Assembly: GCA_012861695.1 (NCBI GenBank)
Contig: JAAOOA010000016.1
Location: forward strand, 25,013,200-25,077,199
Source of the DNA: Trematomus loennbergii
Taxonomy: Eukaryota > Chordata > Actinopteri > Perciformes > Nototheniidae
DNA: 64,000 nucleotides
Direction: 5' to 3'
In this document: positions 17,955 to 29,982 of the stretch, piece by piece
Position numbering within the stretch: position 1 is the first letter of the stretch
Layout: each line of letters begins with the position of its first letter
Made by a program: the position numbers and the translations under genes
The notes under the pieces: model-generated
The model's input: only the letters and a program-made list of their open reading frames with translations
What the model was told of the DNA's origin: nothing
Database searches by the model: none

Positions 17955-20105
17955 ATGTTTCAAATAACTGCTACAGGACAGGATTAAAAGTCAAACATTA
18001 TCTCTATAATTACTACAAATCGAAGCATGTCTTCAGGTAATGTGCCTGCAGTGGGAACACTCATCAAATTAACCTGTCTCTGTCTGCTTTTCCAAACTGT
18101 CAGCAACTTGACTGATAATGAAATAACACCAGGACTGGAAAAATAATCTTTATTCACAGCATCAGATCCTCAATAGCTTGTAATGTCAGCAGGGATATTG
18201 TACACACACAAACATGCACACGCACACACACATTTTCTTTGGACAAGTGAAACAGTTTTGGATGTTCTTGACTCTGCTTGGGGCCAATGATGTCATGATG
18301 CTGTAACAGTGCCCAGCAGCTCATTCACTTAACTAAATAAACATCCCCACACACACACACAAATACACAAATACACACATTTTTTTAATGTTCTCTTTCT
18401 CTCTATCTCTCTCCAATGTAGCCATCACCATTAGTCATTTATGGTCAGAGCTTTTTCAAAATGACAGGACAGCAAACAGCGTATTGCAGGAAGGCGCCTA
18501 TCGTGCCATCTGCTGAAGCTCTAAAGACGTCATAAAACATCTCAGACTAACATTAAGGCGATAAACCTTCTTGGTTCCCTTTCACACACGAACAGGCTTT
18601 CCCGTTCCAACTTCTTTTCAGATGGCACTAATTTGACCTTTGAGCCATTTTCAACTAAATTCAGTGCAGCGTGATAATGGCAAGATGTCTTTTACTATTG
18701 TCAAACCGACACACACACATACTGATAAGAAACTACACACAAAATGAAAGGAGCTACAAATGTTCACTACATCATTATGATGCTCAAATGTGATTTAGTT
18801 GACTGTAACAGACTCTACTCTATACATGCGCATATAGATACACAGGGAACTATATACACACAGAGGTAAGGACGATTTTGAAGATATTTTGTGAAATTGA
18901 ATACAACCTCCATCAAAAAGCCACAATTGTTTGCAAAAGCTGGGGAGTACATGTACCACACACTTATATGCAGGTGCAGTCATACACACATGGTTCATTT
19001 CACATTGTAATACCTTGTTCATTTGATGGCATATGTGTCGTCTTTCCCTGCTTTTATGGCTTACAAGGCTTTCAGCAGCACACCTGCATAACCCTACACA
19101 CACCCTCCAATCAGCAGGGACAGTGATTTAGAAGGACCATCAGTAGGTACTATGCACACACACGCACAAGCAGACACACACACAAACACATACACATGTC
19201 CTCAGGGACAAACCTAAGCAGGTGAGGGGAGGGTAATGAAACGTGAAAAATAAGAAAGAAAAACACATATGGGCTCTGTGGTAATGCTCTGCAGGTTAAG
19301 TGCAAGAATGACATGCTTATCATAAAAAGAGCAGTTAATGTTCCTCAGCAGCATGACATATCAGAAAATAAATGTGGTTTCCAATTGCACATACATTGGT
19401 GTCATTTAAGAGTCAACTCGACACTTGAATAAAATAAACAAGCATGTTGTTTTGAACAAAATTACTCAACAATTTTATTTTTATTATAAAGATGTTTTTC
19501 CATGCAAGAATGTATTTTGCACGTAAAACGACTTACTCTTACAACAGATTACAATAAATATGCACCATACTTCCTCCTCTGCTGAAAAAAATCGTATTAC
19601 ATTTCACAATGCTTTTTGGAAATAAAATCCTCTAGGAGTAAGCACCCCACCATTTAACTAAATTCATCATTCAGAAAAATGGTGGTGATAGATTATCATG
19701 ATGAAGAGAAAGAGGGAACAGCTCCCATAAGGACAGCACCTTTTGGTTACATAAGGTAAATATATACAACATGGAGATTCTTTGCATTCAATCTCAACAT
19801 TTGGCTAGAAAGCAACCATACCCATCATACTAGCTTTGACATGCTTCTTCCAACAACACAAAATAAATAAATTGGCAAAAAAATGTTCAAGCTGCCCCGT
19901 GCTTTGTTGTCAATATATCAGCACGTAGAGTTGTGTCTAAACTAATGCAGAAGAGTGTGAAAATGCCACTGATGGCTTGTATTTTTTTTTAATAAACACT
20001 GGAAAAGAAGAACTGTAAGAATGTGCATAAATCTCTTCTACCCTCCCCGTCGGCTCTGGATAGACCTAACATTATTTATAGTGTAAGACAAATCTATATT
20101 TTACA
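17955..20105. other. Non-coding with scattered CA-rich patches
   Basis: Nothing gene-like. Short CA-rich tracts occur at about 18200-18235, 18345-18380 and 19155-19195. Confidence 0.5.
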
Positions 20106-20110
20106 ACCAG

Positions 20111-20527
20111 TGGTCCATCCATCCATCCATCTTCTCCCGCTTATCCGTGGTCGGGTCGCGGAGGTAGCAGTTCCAGCAGAGAGCCCCAAACGTTCCTTTC
20201 CCTGGCCACATCAACCAGCTCTGACTGGGGGATCCCAAGGCGCTCCCAGGCCAGCGAAGAGATATAATCCCTCCACCTGGTCCTAGGTCTACCCCTCGGT
20301 CTCTTCCCAGCTGGACGTGCCTGGAACACCTCCCTAGGGAGGCGCCCAGGTGGCATCCTTACTAGGTGCCCGAACCACCTCAACTGGCTCCTTTCGACGC
20401 GAAGGAGGAGTGGTTCAACTCCGAGTCCCTCCCGGATGACTGAACTTCTCACCTTATCCCTGAGGGAGACGCCCGCCACCCTGCGGAGAAAACCCATCTC
20501 TGCCACTTATATCCGCGATCTCGTTCT
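20111..20527 (-). mobile_element. LINE 3' end with reverse-transcriptase C-terminus
   Basis: On the minus strand the frame 20506-20141 encodes the C-terminal part of a non-LTR retrotransposon polyprotein. Typical pieces are MGFLRRVAGVSLRDKVRSS, LRWFGHLVRMPPGRLPREVF and RPRGRPRTRWRDYI. It ends at a short GGAT-repeat tail (20113-20130), as expected for a 3' end. It is 5'-truncated to about 120 codons. This sequence class is abundant in fish; I cannot assign the clade firmly. Confidence 0.8.
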
Positions 20528-20529
20528 TT

Positions 20530-22018
20530 AGGGTCATGACACATCCTTCATGACTAGTGGTGAAGTTATGTATTTAAGTCTACGCCTTGTGACATACTTT
20601 GGAAACTTTTACAAAAAGAATTGCTAGGATAACTTTGCCTTTAAACCTTTAAAGTTGAAGTGACATTTAATTTAGCTCACCTCAATTATAAAAACCCTTC
20701 AGCCATTTTTCCATTTTCACTCAACACTCAAGAAAAACACATGCAAGAAAATCACATCAACCCTCCATCAAAGTACTGTTAAGACCCCCAAATGGGCCTA
20801 CAGTATTTCAAAGAAGACATCTGACTTGTCATAGAAGCTGGTACAAACAACAATAATAATGTTCTAGTTTAGTGGACCAGTCAGTCAGGACAGTATGACA
20901 GTGAGCCAGCATGAACAATATCATGAGCCTGAAATAAGCAACTCAATGGAAATCAGTTGTTATAATTTCCTAATTTAAAGAATGTCAACAGTGAAATTAT
21001 ATTACAATGTCATTTTACATTACTGTAACATAACTCCTTAAGGCCAACCCTACTAATTACGAAAACACAGGAAAATATCTCATTAAGAATATAATCCTTT
21101 TTGGTTGGCAGGTGTTTTCAATGTAGTAATCACACTGTTCCTCCACCTTTCATGTGATAATGTTTCTATGCCACTGTTCGTTGTACGTTCAAACTATATG
21201 CTGCAGAAGACACTGCAGCATTTGTTTTTGTGTGTTTCAAAATGTTTGGTACGAATGAAAGACAAAAGAGGTCTAACTTTGTTAAAAAACAAGTTCTTAA
21301 CACAGTGTAATCAGTGATGATATTGTTGTAATTGTTCCCAGATTACCAAAACCCCAACTGTTGTGTCTCTGCCTGGCACTGCCTAAACTCATAAAGAAAT
21401 TCTGGCATAAAAATGCAGTGTGGAGCCATCCAGACTGATGGGGGCTGGCTACCATCTGGGACAGCAGGTGAATGATATCAACTATCCTGGCAGGACGGGA
21501 AACACACAAAGCATATCCTATCTGCAGTGTGGCTGTGTGTGTTCCCAAATACAAGGCATTGTTTAAAACACTGTTAGTGCTAAACTGGAAGGATAAACAC
21601 AATTGCGTTCGAACCGGAAGTGAAAAAGGGGCGGGGCAGTCTGAACCACAAGCTGGTTTGCCAAGTTGAAAAAAAGTGAACTAACGGAATGATTGTTTGG
21701 AAGTTTTTTTTTAAAGGGGATTCACAGTTACGGACATCGCCATTATGAATACAACTCGTCTTTCAAGGAATACAAAGATAGAGAAATGACGTTGAACTCT
21801 CAAAAAACGGAACGTGTGGATCGTAAATGCGCGTGCGTGGAAGGCCAGCGAGCGGACGCACCACGCAGAAAGTGCGTACAAGCCAAAGGCCAAACCAGAC
21901 TTGTTTTTACTGTGCAACAAAACTGGCGAACCTGCTTATGCATCAAAATGGTAAGTATTGCTAGCATCTTTTATTTGTTTTTGTTGTCTGTTAGCTTGTT
22001 GTCTTGTTACTGGCATTG
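20530..22018. other. Non-coding, nothing recognised
   Basis: Mixed AT content, no repeats with clear ends. A frame at 21693-22274 on the plus strand runs into the hAT element at 22027 and has no family resemblance, so I do not call it a gene. Confidence 0.45.
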
Positions 22019-22026
22019 GGTGACAC

Positions 22027-23158
22027 CAGTGGCGGTTCTAGACCAATTTCACTGGGGGGGCCAGGCTGGGGCCAGTTATTTTCTGAGGGGGCACAATAAA
22101 TGCAGGACGAAAAGACAAAGACAGTATGAAGTAATTGCGCATAAGAAAACAATACAGTTAATGGTATTTGTTTCATTACACATATTTATTTCAGATACTT
22201 ATAGTTACAGTTGTTACACTCTAATGCAGGGTTCTCCAACCTTTTTTAGGGTGAGAGCTACTTTCAAAAAATAAAACAAGTCGTTTTTTGCAATGTATAT
22301 ATTTAGTACATTTTAACATTATTATATGCTGACCTTTAACCTTTGTGTGTTGTTTGGGTCTGTGGGACCCGTTTTCAGTGTTTATTAAAAGAAAATGTAT
22401 GCAATTTAATTATTTTAACCTGCTTTATTTGGGGGTGGACCTCACATCCTCTAGGGGGGTCCGGGGGCATGCACCCGGGAAGATATTTTTTTAAATGTTG
22501 AAGTTAAATGCATCAATCTGGTGCACTTTGAGCACAAAGTGAATTTATGGATACAGCTCTCAACACTCAGATGAAAGAGAGCTGTATACTTTTCAATAAT
22601 CCAAACATCTTTAGAATATGATCACAACCAATAACAAATCATTTAAACTTGTTTATTCTTATCTTATGTTACCTATTTCTTTCTTTTTATTTATGCATAT
22701 TTTACTAACCATTCCCCTTTTAAACTGTTTGTTTTTGTTTTACTGTCCTATAGTACACATTGGAATGATTTCTTACTTTATTTTTTACAACTATATTAAA
22801 TAGATAAAGGTGTGCTCTCTCTAGCTCTCTCGCTCTCTCGCTCTCTCTCTCTGTCTCGCTCGCTCACAGAGGCTGTGTGCTCCTCCGTGGCGATGACGGC
22901 TTGCGTTAAACATATTTGTAAAGTGGGGGAAACAGGATTTCGACATGTCCCCCCTGTCCCCAGTGGAAATTACGCAGAGACCCCTGCTCTAATGGGTCCG
23001 ACTAGAATGGCAAATATCGTTAGTTCCGCCTATTCCGTCAGCCAAGAAATCGTTTAATCATAAACTTTTTTATTTATTTTATTTTCAGGGGGCCACAGGG
23101 GGGTCCAAAGTCAGTGTTAGGGCCCCCCCTGCCCCTCCCCCCCCCCGAACCGCCCCTG
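22027..23158. mobile_element. Non-autonomous hAT element (outer)
   Basis: Begins CAGTGGCGGTTCTAGA and ends CCGAACCGCCCCTG, imperfect terminal inverted repeats. The 8-bp duplication GGTGACAC is exact at 22019-22026 and 23159-23166, diagnostic for hAT. No transposase. A second hAT element (22227-22986) sits inside it, so the outer element proper is about 370 bp. Confidence 0.85.
22227..22986. mobile_element. Non-autonomous hAT element nested in another
   Basis: Begins CAGGGTTCTCCAAC and ends GAGACCCCTG. The exact 8-bp duplication CTCTAATG occurs at 22219-22226 and 22987-22994. 760 bp, no coding capacity. It contains a CT-rich simple repeat (22812-22865). It must be younger than the element that hosts it. 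Confidence 0.85.
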
Positions 23159-23169
23159 GGTGACACACA

Positions 23170-25907
23170 CTTCAGTGGTTGTGATGTGAAAGTAACTCTG
23201 GAGCCTGGTTAACATCTAAAACAGCACAACTGTATAACATGTTGCTGTAAACTTTCAATATTTTAATTCTAACTCTTTACTATCTGATCTGCACTGGAGG
23301 TTTTATTTACTTTTATTTACGTTTACTTTTTGATATATGTCGGCATTTGCATATAAGACAGTGATTGGCTGTTTTGAATTTGTTACTTTATCTAGTTTGC
23401 CAGGGTATGTTTGATTCTCAGATTTGAGGGAAGTACACAGACATCTCCCTTTGATAGAGGAATGTGGAAACACCTCTATACTGCCAAACTTTGCATATAC
23501 ACTCCTATCATGTTTTTGCCAGTCCTTTGTTTTCACAGCCAGCTCTTTCTTTCTTTGCAGCAACCTTTTGTTTAGTTGAGGTGCTTATAGGTATTCAGCC
23601 CTTCCCCTTTGTTATGTTTTATTCAGCAAAGACTTTTTTACACTCCGGTAGAGAATAGACTATTTTATTCTATAGAGGCAAACGCGCAATATCTTTCCCC
23701 AAACTTGTGTTGGATGTATTATCCATTCATGTCTGCGAAGGGGAGAGGGCAGGAGTTATATAGTCAGAGTGAAATGCATTTTAAGTCCTGAGTGTGTGGG
23801 GGCCATTATCTGTAGAGCCATGTTATTATGTGCCTGTCACCTCGATGATAAGTGGAGCTATTGTGGGCAGCACTGCACAGTATATGTGCCATTTAGACAG
23901 CACTATTTGACTAGAACCAGAACATCAGGGTTTTAGCATTTTTATTATTAAAGAAAGATTTATCTATTGTCTGATCTATTCAGTCCGTCTGAAAAAATAC
24001 AGCATCCTTTCCCCTAGACTAGAGAATCAAAGAAAAGTTGCTATTTTCTTACATCTTGTGTGTGTTTGTATGTGGATTGTTATTGGCATGTCAGAGCTAA
24101 TAAGACAGCATTGAAATGGCTATTATTATCTCTCACTTATCGAAAGAAAAATGAATGGCATCAGCTGACAGCAGTTTTATTTCAAATCCACTTTCTGTGG
24201 GACGTTTATCTAATTTATTGTATCATTTGTGACCAAACCAAAATCAAGTGACAAAACCTTTCTGCATTAAAGGATCTTAAGGAAAGATAAAGGATACATT
24301 CCCTGAATTGCGAGGTTATTGTACTTTCAAGAATCAATATATTTCAATTTGCATAATAATATACTTTGCGCCAGGCAAGTAAAGTAATGTGTCGACTTTT
24401 TGAACATTTATTGGTCTTTGTGATTGAAGATTCTGCCTCTGAATGGTGGCAAAACAGAAAAAACCGTCTGTCAAAATCTGTCCTCGGTATGACTAATGCA
24501 CAATAGGAACAGCTTTTCCACCATTTCAATGTCATCGTCTCACTCGGCACCCCAGGACATTTTGAGTAGTTATTAGGCATGACAGCTCATAAAAAGTGAT
24601 GTAATTCTGCTAGATGAAGCCCTTTGCTCTGCTACCATGTGCCAGTGCTATTTTGTCCGTGCATATCAAGTTGTATAAGTACGTTTGTGCACGCATGAGG
24701 ATATGTGTGAGCTTGTTAATGAGTGTGTTCTGGTCGGACCAGCGGAAACCATGTTCAGTATAATTATAGATTAAATCTGAATCAGCCGTCACGCTTCACC
24801 GATGGCCAGCAAGAATAATAACAGAGGATAATCAAATGAGCAGAGCTGGATTTGATATGTATTTAAAATGGGAGGATTCAGTGTGAGGTTTCAGATTGAG
24901 TAGGGTTAAAACAAGGTGTGTTTAAAGTAAAGTACTTGTTTTGAGCCATGCTAGCTCTATGGAAAGCAATGTTGGTCAATTATCTTGTTTGTTTCAACAA
25001 CTGTTTGATTGATTTTAATGAAATTGTGTAATGCATTTATGGTCTCCAAAGGATAAATCCTATAGACTTTGGTGATTTTGCTTTTCCTTGCGCATCACCA
25101 GTAGATAGACATACATTATACATATGTAAGACACACACACATATAGATCTTGCTTTGTTCTTTTTATAAAAATAACGATTTTCAATTTTTTTTATTCTCT
25201 AGCTGTCATGCCTGCAGGAGCACTGGGAGACACTTTTAATCTTACTGCAGATAACCTGATGAGCCGTGAAATATAAATCACCCCCTTTCCACATTATTTC
25301 CTCAGAGGTTTGATGGATAGAAAAAACCCAAGGATTAAACTATATGTAAAGTTTAACATAGACTATCAGGATTTCTTGGCATTTCCTCTTCACTAGATGT
25401 ACCAGGTGGGGCCATCTTTTATTCCTCTATTTTGCATTAAGCATTTCTGTTTACTGGCCTGATGTCTGATTGTTAAAGCCATGAATTCAATGGACACCAC
25501 ACTGCAGTTTATGAGAAACGATTGCTTTAATTAGACAAAACAACCAAAAATATAAACCATAATGATGCTCACCATGTGAAAGGACAGGTGTTATGGCTCG
25601 TAACGTGTGTTTATTATAATTAAAGCTAGTAAGCTGTGTCTAGACTGCATCAAGCCACGGAATAAAAAGCGTATAAAGTAACATCACCCTAGGTCGGACA
25701 CCAGATCTATGTGCTGCGAATAATGTGTATATGCATCAAAGATGTTTCCCTACAGCCATGTTCTATTCAACAGGATTACAATCAGGTTTAAGTTGTGCAC
25801 TCTGAGGATGCAGGTTAAAAAAATACATGTTTTTCATTCAATGTGGTGAGACTAGTTCATGAGGAGCATTTGTTGTGTTCCCTGTCTTTCAAAAACACAC
25901 ACACACA

Positions 25908-25947
<40 letters not shown>

Positions 25948-28355
25948 ACACACAACACACACACACACACACCACACACACAAACACACACACGATCTCT
26001 GGTCTAGGTTAATCTGGTGTGTTTTAAAAGGATTAGCATAAGATTAATTACTATAAGGGTGATTAGCATAATGTGATTTTCCTATGGTGACTGATTGACA
26101 TTCTTCTGACCCGTGCATTGCGTAACCCGCTTTTTCCCTTTGTGTTCAGCCAAACTCTCCTGGCAGCTTATAAACAGAGACATTCCCAGAACAAAATCTG
26201 CCCGAAACTATGCCCTCAAATGTCAACAGGATAAGACCTTCATAATTTGTATTTAATTACATTTTTGAGGCATAGCATTGCTAATTTTGCATAACTTCAA
26301 AGTGAAATTCCCTGAAGAAATAATTTACAGAGTGACATTACCATCTGTATGTCAGAGTTGCCAAATCCACTATCAAACTAGTTAAAGTGCTGACTTTCCG
26401 AATGGCTTTTTTAAATGCACATTCATCTCCGCCTATATATCTCTGTTAGTTTGTGAAGTACAGTCAGGGGCATCTTGTCATTATCATGCTGTAATGAACA
26501 AGGTGGTAGAGCAGCAAAATCGCTCCGAGGTTCCATTATTCCCATCTGCCAACCAGCACGACCAACCAGGTTGAAGACAATGAAATAAAAGTAGTAAAGA
26601 AACAAATCAGTTCTTCTGAAACTGTACATGATTTTGACGATGAAAGTCATATTAAATGCAGTAACTCTAGGAAATATGACATTAAAGATCAAATCAAATG
26701 ATTGCTGAATCGTGAAACTGCAACCCATTGCTCACTTTTACATTTCCCTTCAACTCTTTGGGAAGATTTTAATCTTTCATCTTATAACATTTGTGGCCAG
26801 ATTAGTACGCTTCCCACCAATGTCCGATAAAGTTAACAATATAGCTAACATGGCTACATACTTCATTTTGGACTTACATTCACCAAGTGGCCAGATAAAC
26901 GGCTCAAAATGAATGCTAACGTTACATAAAAATTCCCCATAACAATATAAGGTTATTATATTTCAGTGTTGGTAAAGGAGGTTTAAAATGCTGTTTACTT
27001 CAACATCTTAGCAGTAATGGTTTCAGAGCAGAGTAGAGTAGCATACTTTTGATTTCAGTTGCATTTTTGTAACATCCCCCCCCTCATGTTCATCTGACAA
27101 ACAAGATATGCTTCTATTGAAATCAGCCGTTTAGACAGGCCGCATATTGGCTTTGCGTTTCACCTGCGCTTTACACACATAATAACTGTGACTCAAAGCA
27201 TTTTTTTAGGTCGCAAGTCTATTAACCTCAATTCTGCGGCCACAGAGCAGAGTTTGGCTGCTGCTGTTCTGCCTACATGCTGCTTTCCCCACGTGCTAAA
27301 GCTTGTGTTGATGTGTTTTTTAAAAGGCAGCGGCTGCTTTGCAATGACCGTGCACACATGTACACAAAACCAACAGCAGGTGAATTACTAAGGTGCCCAC
27401 AGCTGACTGATTATTTGGTGAAGTTTTCCTTGAAATAAAATGAAAGCATCTGTTACCATAACTAAGCTCGTCCCTCTTTGTCTCACTCTTTTCTTCCTCT
27501 TCCCATGTTATCTCTTTCCCACTTCCTGTCCATCATGTCTTTGTCACCTCACTCCATCTTCATTCTTCCCTTCCTGACTATTATTTTAATCTCAACCTTA
27601 CCTGTCTTTACTCCAGCTGTCTCTTTGTAGCTTCCTTCCTCCCTCTGTTTTGCTTTTCCCTCCATCGCTTCTCCTTTACCTCCATCCTTCTTTCCAAGGC
27701 AGTAAACAGGCCCATCTATCACCTACCTGCTTGCTTATGGATGCAGGGATATGCAGCCTAACTTTAAAAAAAACATTTTTTCTCTGCATTTTTTTGTAAT
27801 TTGTCTTAAATCTTGACAGCTCAGCTACAATGCTTGACAGAAAAACTAGCTGATGTGTGCTTAATGACATCAAGTCTAATATGTGTAATCTACAGGGCAG
27901 AAAATGATGGCTTTAAGGGTCTGCTTTTACAACTTCAGCAGGACTGACAGCTTGAACACCACGATTAAAGCAATGAACCAAAAAGGAATAATTCCTGAAG
28001 CAAAAATAGGATTTGCATAGAATAGCATTTGGGAAAAGTGGCACCGTAAAGTAGAGACTGGGGAAGACATGATTTATATTGTTGTCTCCAGACAAGAAAC
28101 AGGTAGTTATTTAACAAGTGGCTGCAAATCTTTCCACACAATAATACTTTGGAGAATAGGCAACCTAGGATTCTCATATGTTCTTATTCTTGCTCAGAGT
28201 TTCCCATTCTCTCCGCTGCTGCTGCTTGCTTCGCTTACCCTGAGATCAACTGATTTTTGAACCAGCCACCAGGGGTCACCTATGTGAGGTTTGGCTTAAA
28301 CATGCCTGCCAAAATAAAATATGAAATGACAGCGATTTTATTGTTGATGAAAGCG
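23170..28355. other. Non-coding, AT-rich; one CA array and one pyrimidine-rich block
   Basis: No supported gene. A CA microsatellite is at 25894-25993 and a pyrimidine-rich stretch (C/T on plus) at about 27470-27680. Frames in this interval are short and lack family resemblance. Confidence 0.45.
25894..25993. repeat. CA microsatellite, interrupted
   Basis: About 100 bp of CA units with several phase breaks (ACCACA, CACCCA, AACACA). Confidence 0.9.
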
Positions 28356-28459
28356 CACCTTAAACAGGACATATTATGCTGATTTTAAGGTTCATATTTG
28401 TATTTTGACTTTGCGGACCATCTACATGCACAAAAACCTAGATAACACTCTACAGCAGG

Positions 28460-29257
28460 TGTTAGGATGCGTGGAAAGGGTAGGACCCAAATGCAGACTA
28501 CAAAACAAGGTAACAAGGTCTAGAAACAAAAGCGAGCTTTATTCCAAAAGCTGAACAAAAACATGGCATGAAACACATAGGTACTACAAAACTGACCGTG
28601 ACCAACATGGTGGGAGACAGGAGAAACAATGAACCGACAAGGCACACAGGGGAAGACAAGACTAAATACAAAGAGGGGTAATCACAAGACAAGACACAGC
28701 TGGGGTAAGGGAGGCAGAAACACAAGGGCAACAGGTGAACACAATCAAACAATCAGACACACCAGGGAAACTAAGGGTGTTTCTCAATCGCGAGTAAAGC
28801 TGCTGCAGAGCCACTATTTCAAGCATACTACGTCATCGAGTGCCGCCGAAGTACTGTTCCAATCTCCAGCATACTTGGAAATCTACCGAGCCCGGCGTAC
28901 TCCGTTTGTAGAAATATCGAGGCTGCACATGAGTAGACTCCGAGGTCTTAAAATCCCCACAATGCTTTGCGCACGGACCAAGTTCTCATATGACGCACAC
29001 CTGCACACTTGCTAGCCTGTTCCACTCTTTGTTTTCCGAATGGCAGGAAGTATTCTTGCCTCGCTTCTGAAGCAAGATGCTCGGCAGACATGTGCTACCA
29101 AGCAAGCGTACTCGTGATTGAGAAACACCCTAAGACAGGAAGGCAAACACAGGAAGAAGGAACAGAGAAGACACAAGGAGGAAAACATTTCAAAACAAAA
29201 CAGGAAACCAGAGACAGAAAAAGACAAGACAAAACACAACACAGACAGATCGTGACA
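28460..29257 (-). repeat. 3' LTR with nested MITE
   Basis: 798 bp, of which 359 are the MITE plus its duplicated TAA; the remaining 439 bp align with the 5' LTR. Differences by eye are few (for example CAACATGGTGGG versus CACATGGAGGG, GGCACAC versus GTCACAC, AACAATC versus AACACTC), so the insertion is fairly young. Confidence 0.88.
28775..29130. mobile_element. PIF/Harbinger-like MITE, copy 1
   Basis: 356 bp starting GGGTGTTTCTCAAT and ending ATTGAGAAACACCC, with a 3-bp duplication TAA at 28772-28774 and 29131-29133. The other LTR gives the pre-insertion sequence with one TAA. A diverged copy is at 44547-44946. TIR and TWA-type target support PIF/Harbinger. Confidence 0.85.
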
Positions 29258-29339
29258 TAACCCCCCCCTTCCGGAGGACGGGCCCGGAAGGGGTCTCGGG
29301 CGGACGGCCCGGGGCAAGGCAGAGTCCAAAAAGGGGCGA

Positions 29340-29540
29340 AGGCCACAGCGGGCGAACTCAGGGGGCCGGGCATGAGAGCAAAGGCAGCGGCTCTCAGGGG
29401 GCCGGGCTCGAGGGCGAAGGCAGCGGCTGGAAGAATCAGGGGGCCGAGCCCGAGGGCGAAGACCGCGGCTGGAGAACTCAGGAGGCCGGGCTCGAGGGCG
29501 AAGACTGCGGCACTCAGGGGGCCGGGCTCGAGGGCGAACA
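29340..29540. repeat. GC-rich degenerate tandem repeat near the 3' LTR
   Basis: Repeats of CTCAGGGGGCCGGGCTCGAG followed by GGCGAAGGCAGCGG, about five units of 40-48 bp. On the minus strand they give Arg/Pro-rich units such as RPRARPPE. Third repeat family of the same element. Confidence 0.75.
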
Positions 29541-29982
29541 AGAAGGCGGCGACGAGACAGCTCCGGAGGACGAGCAGGAAGGCGCTGACGGGACAGCTCC
29601 GGAGGACGGGCAGGACCCAGTATCGGCCGGACAGGAACCGGAGCCGACGGGACAGGCGTAGACGGGGTCCTGAACATGACCTGGGCTGGTGTCAATGGGA
29701 CCCCGTATGGAGCAAGGGCTGGTGTCGACTGGACCCCCAACGGAACAGGACACAGAGTTGGCAGGACCCCCGGTGGAACAGGTGTCGGCGGGACCTCCAA
29801 CAGGACAGGATATGATGTAGGCAGGAAATCTGGCGGAGCAGGTGTCGGCGGGACCCCCAACAGGACAGGATCTGGTGTTGGCAGGAAACCCGGCGGAGCA
29901 GTAGTCGGCGGGACCCCCAACGGGACAGGGCATGGGGTCGGCAGGACCCCCAACGACACTGGACGTGGAGTTGGCAGGACCC

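Noticed and set aside
21693..22274. A 193-codon plus-strand frame
   Set aside because: It runs into the hAT element with no change of character and has no recognisable domain.
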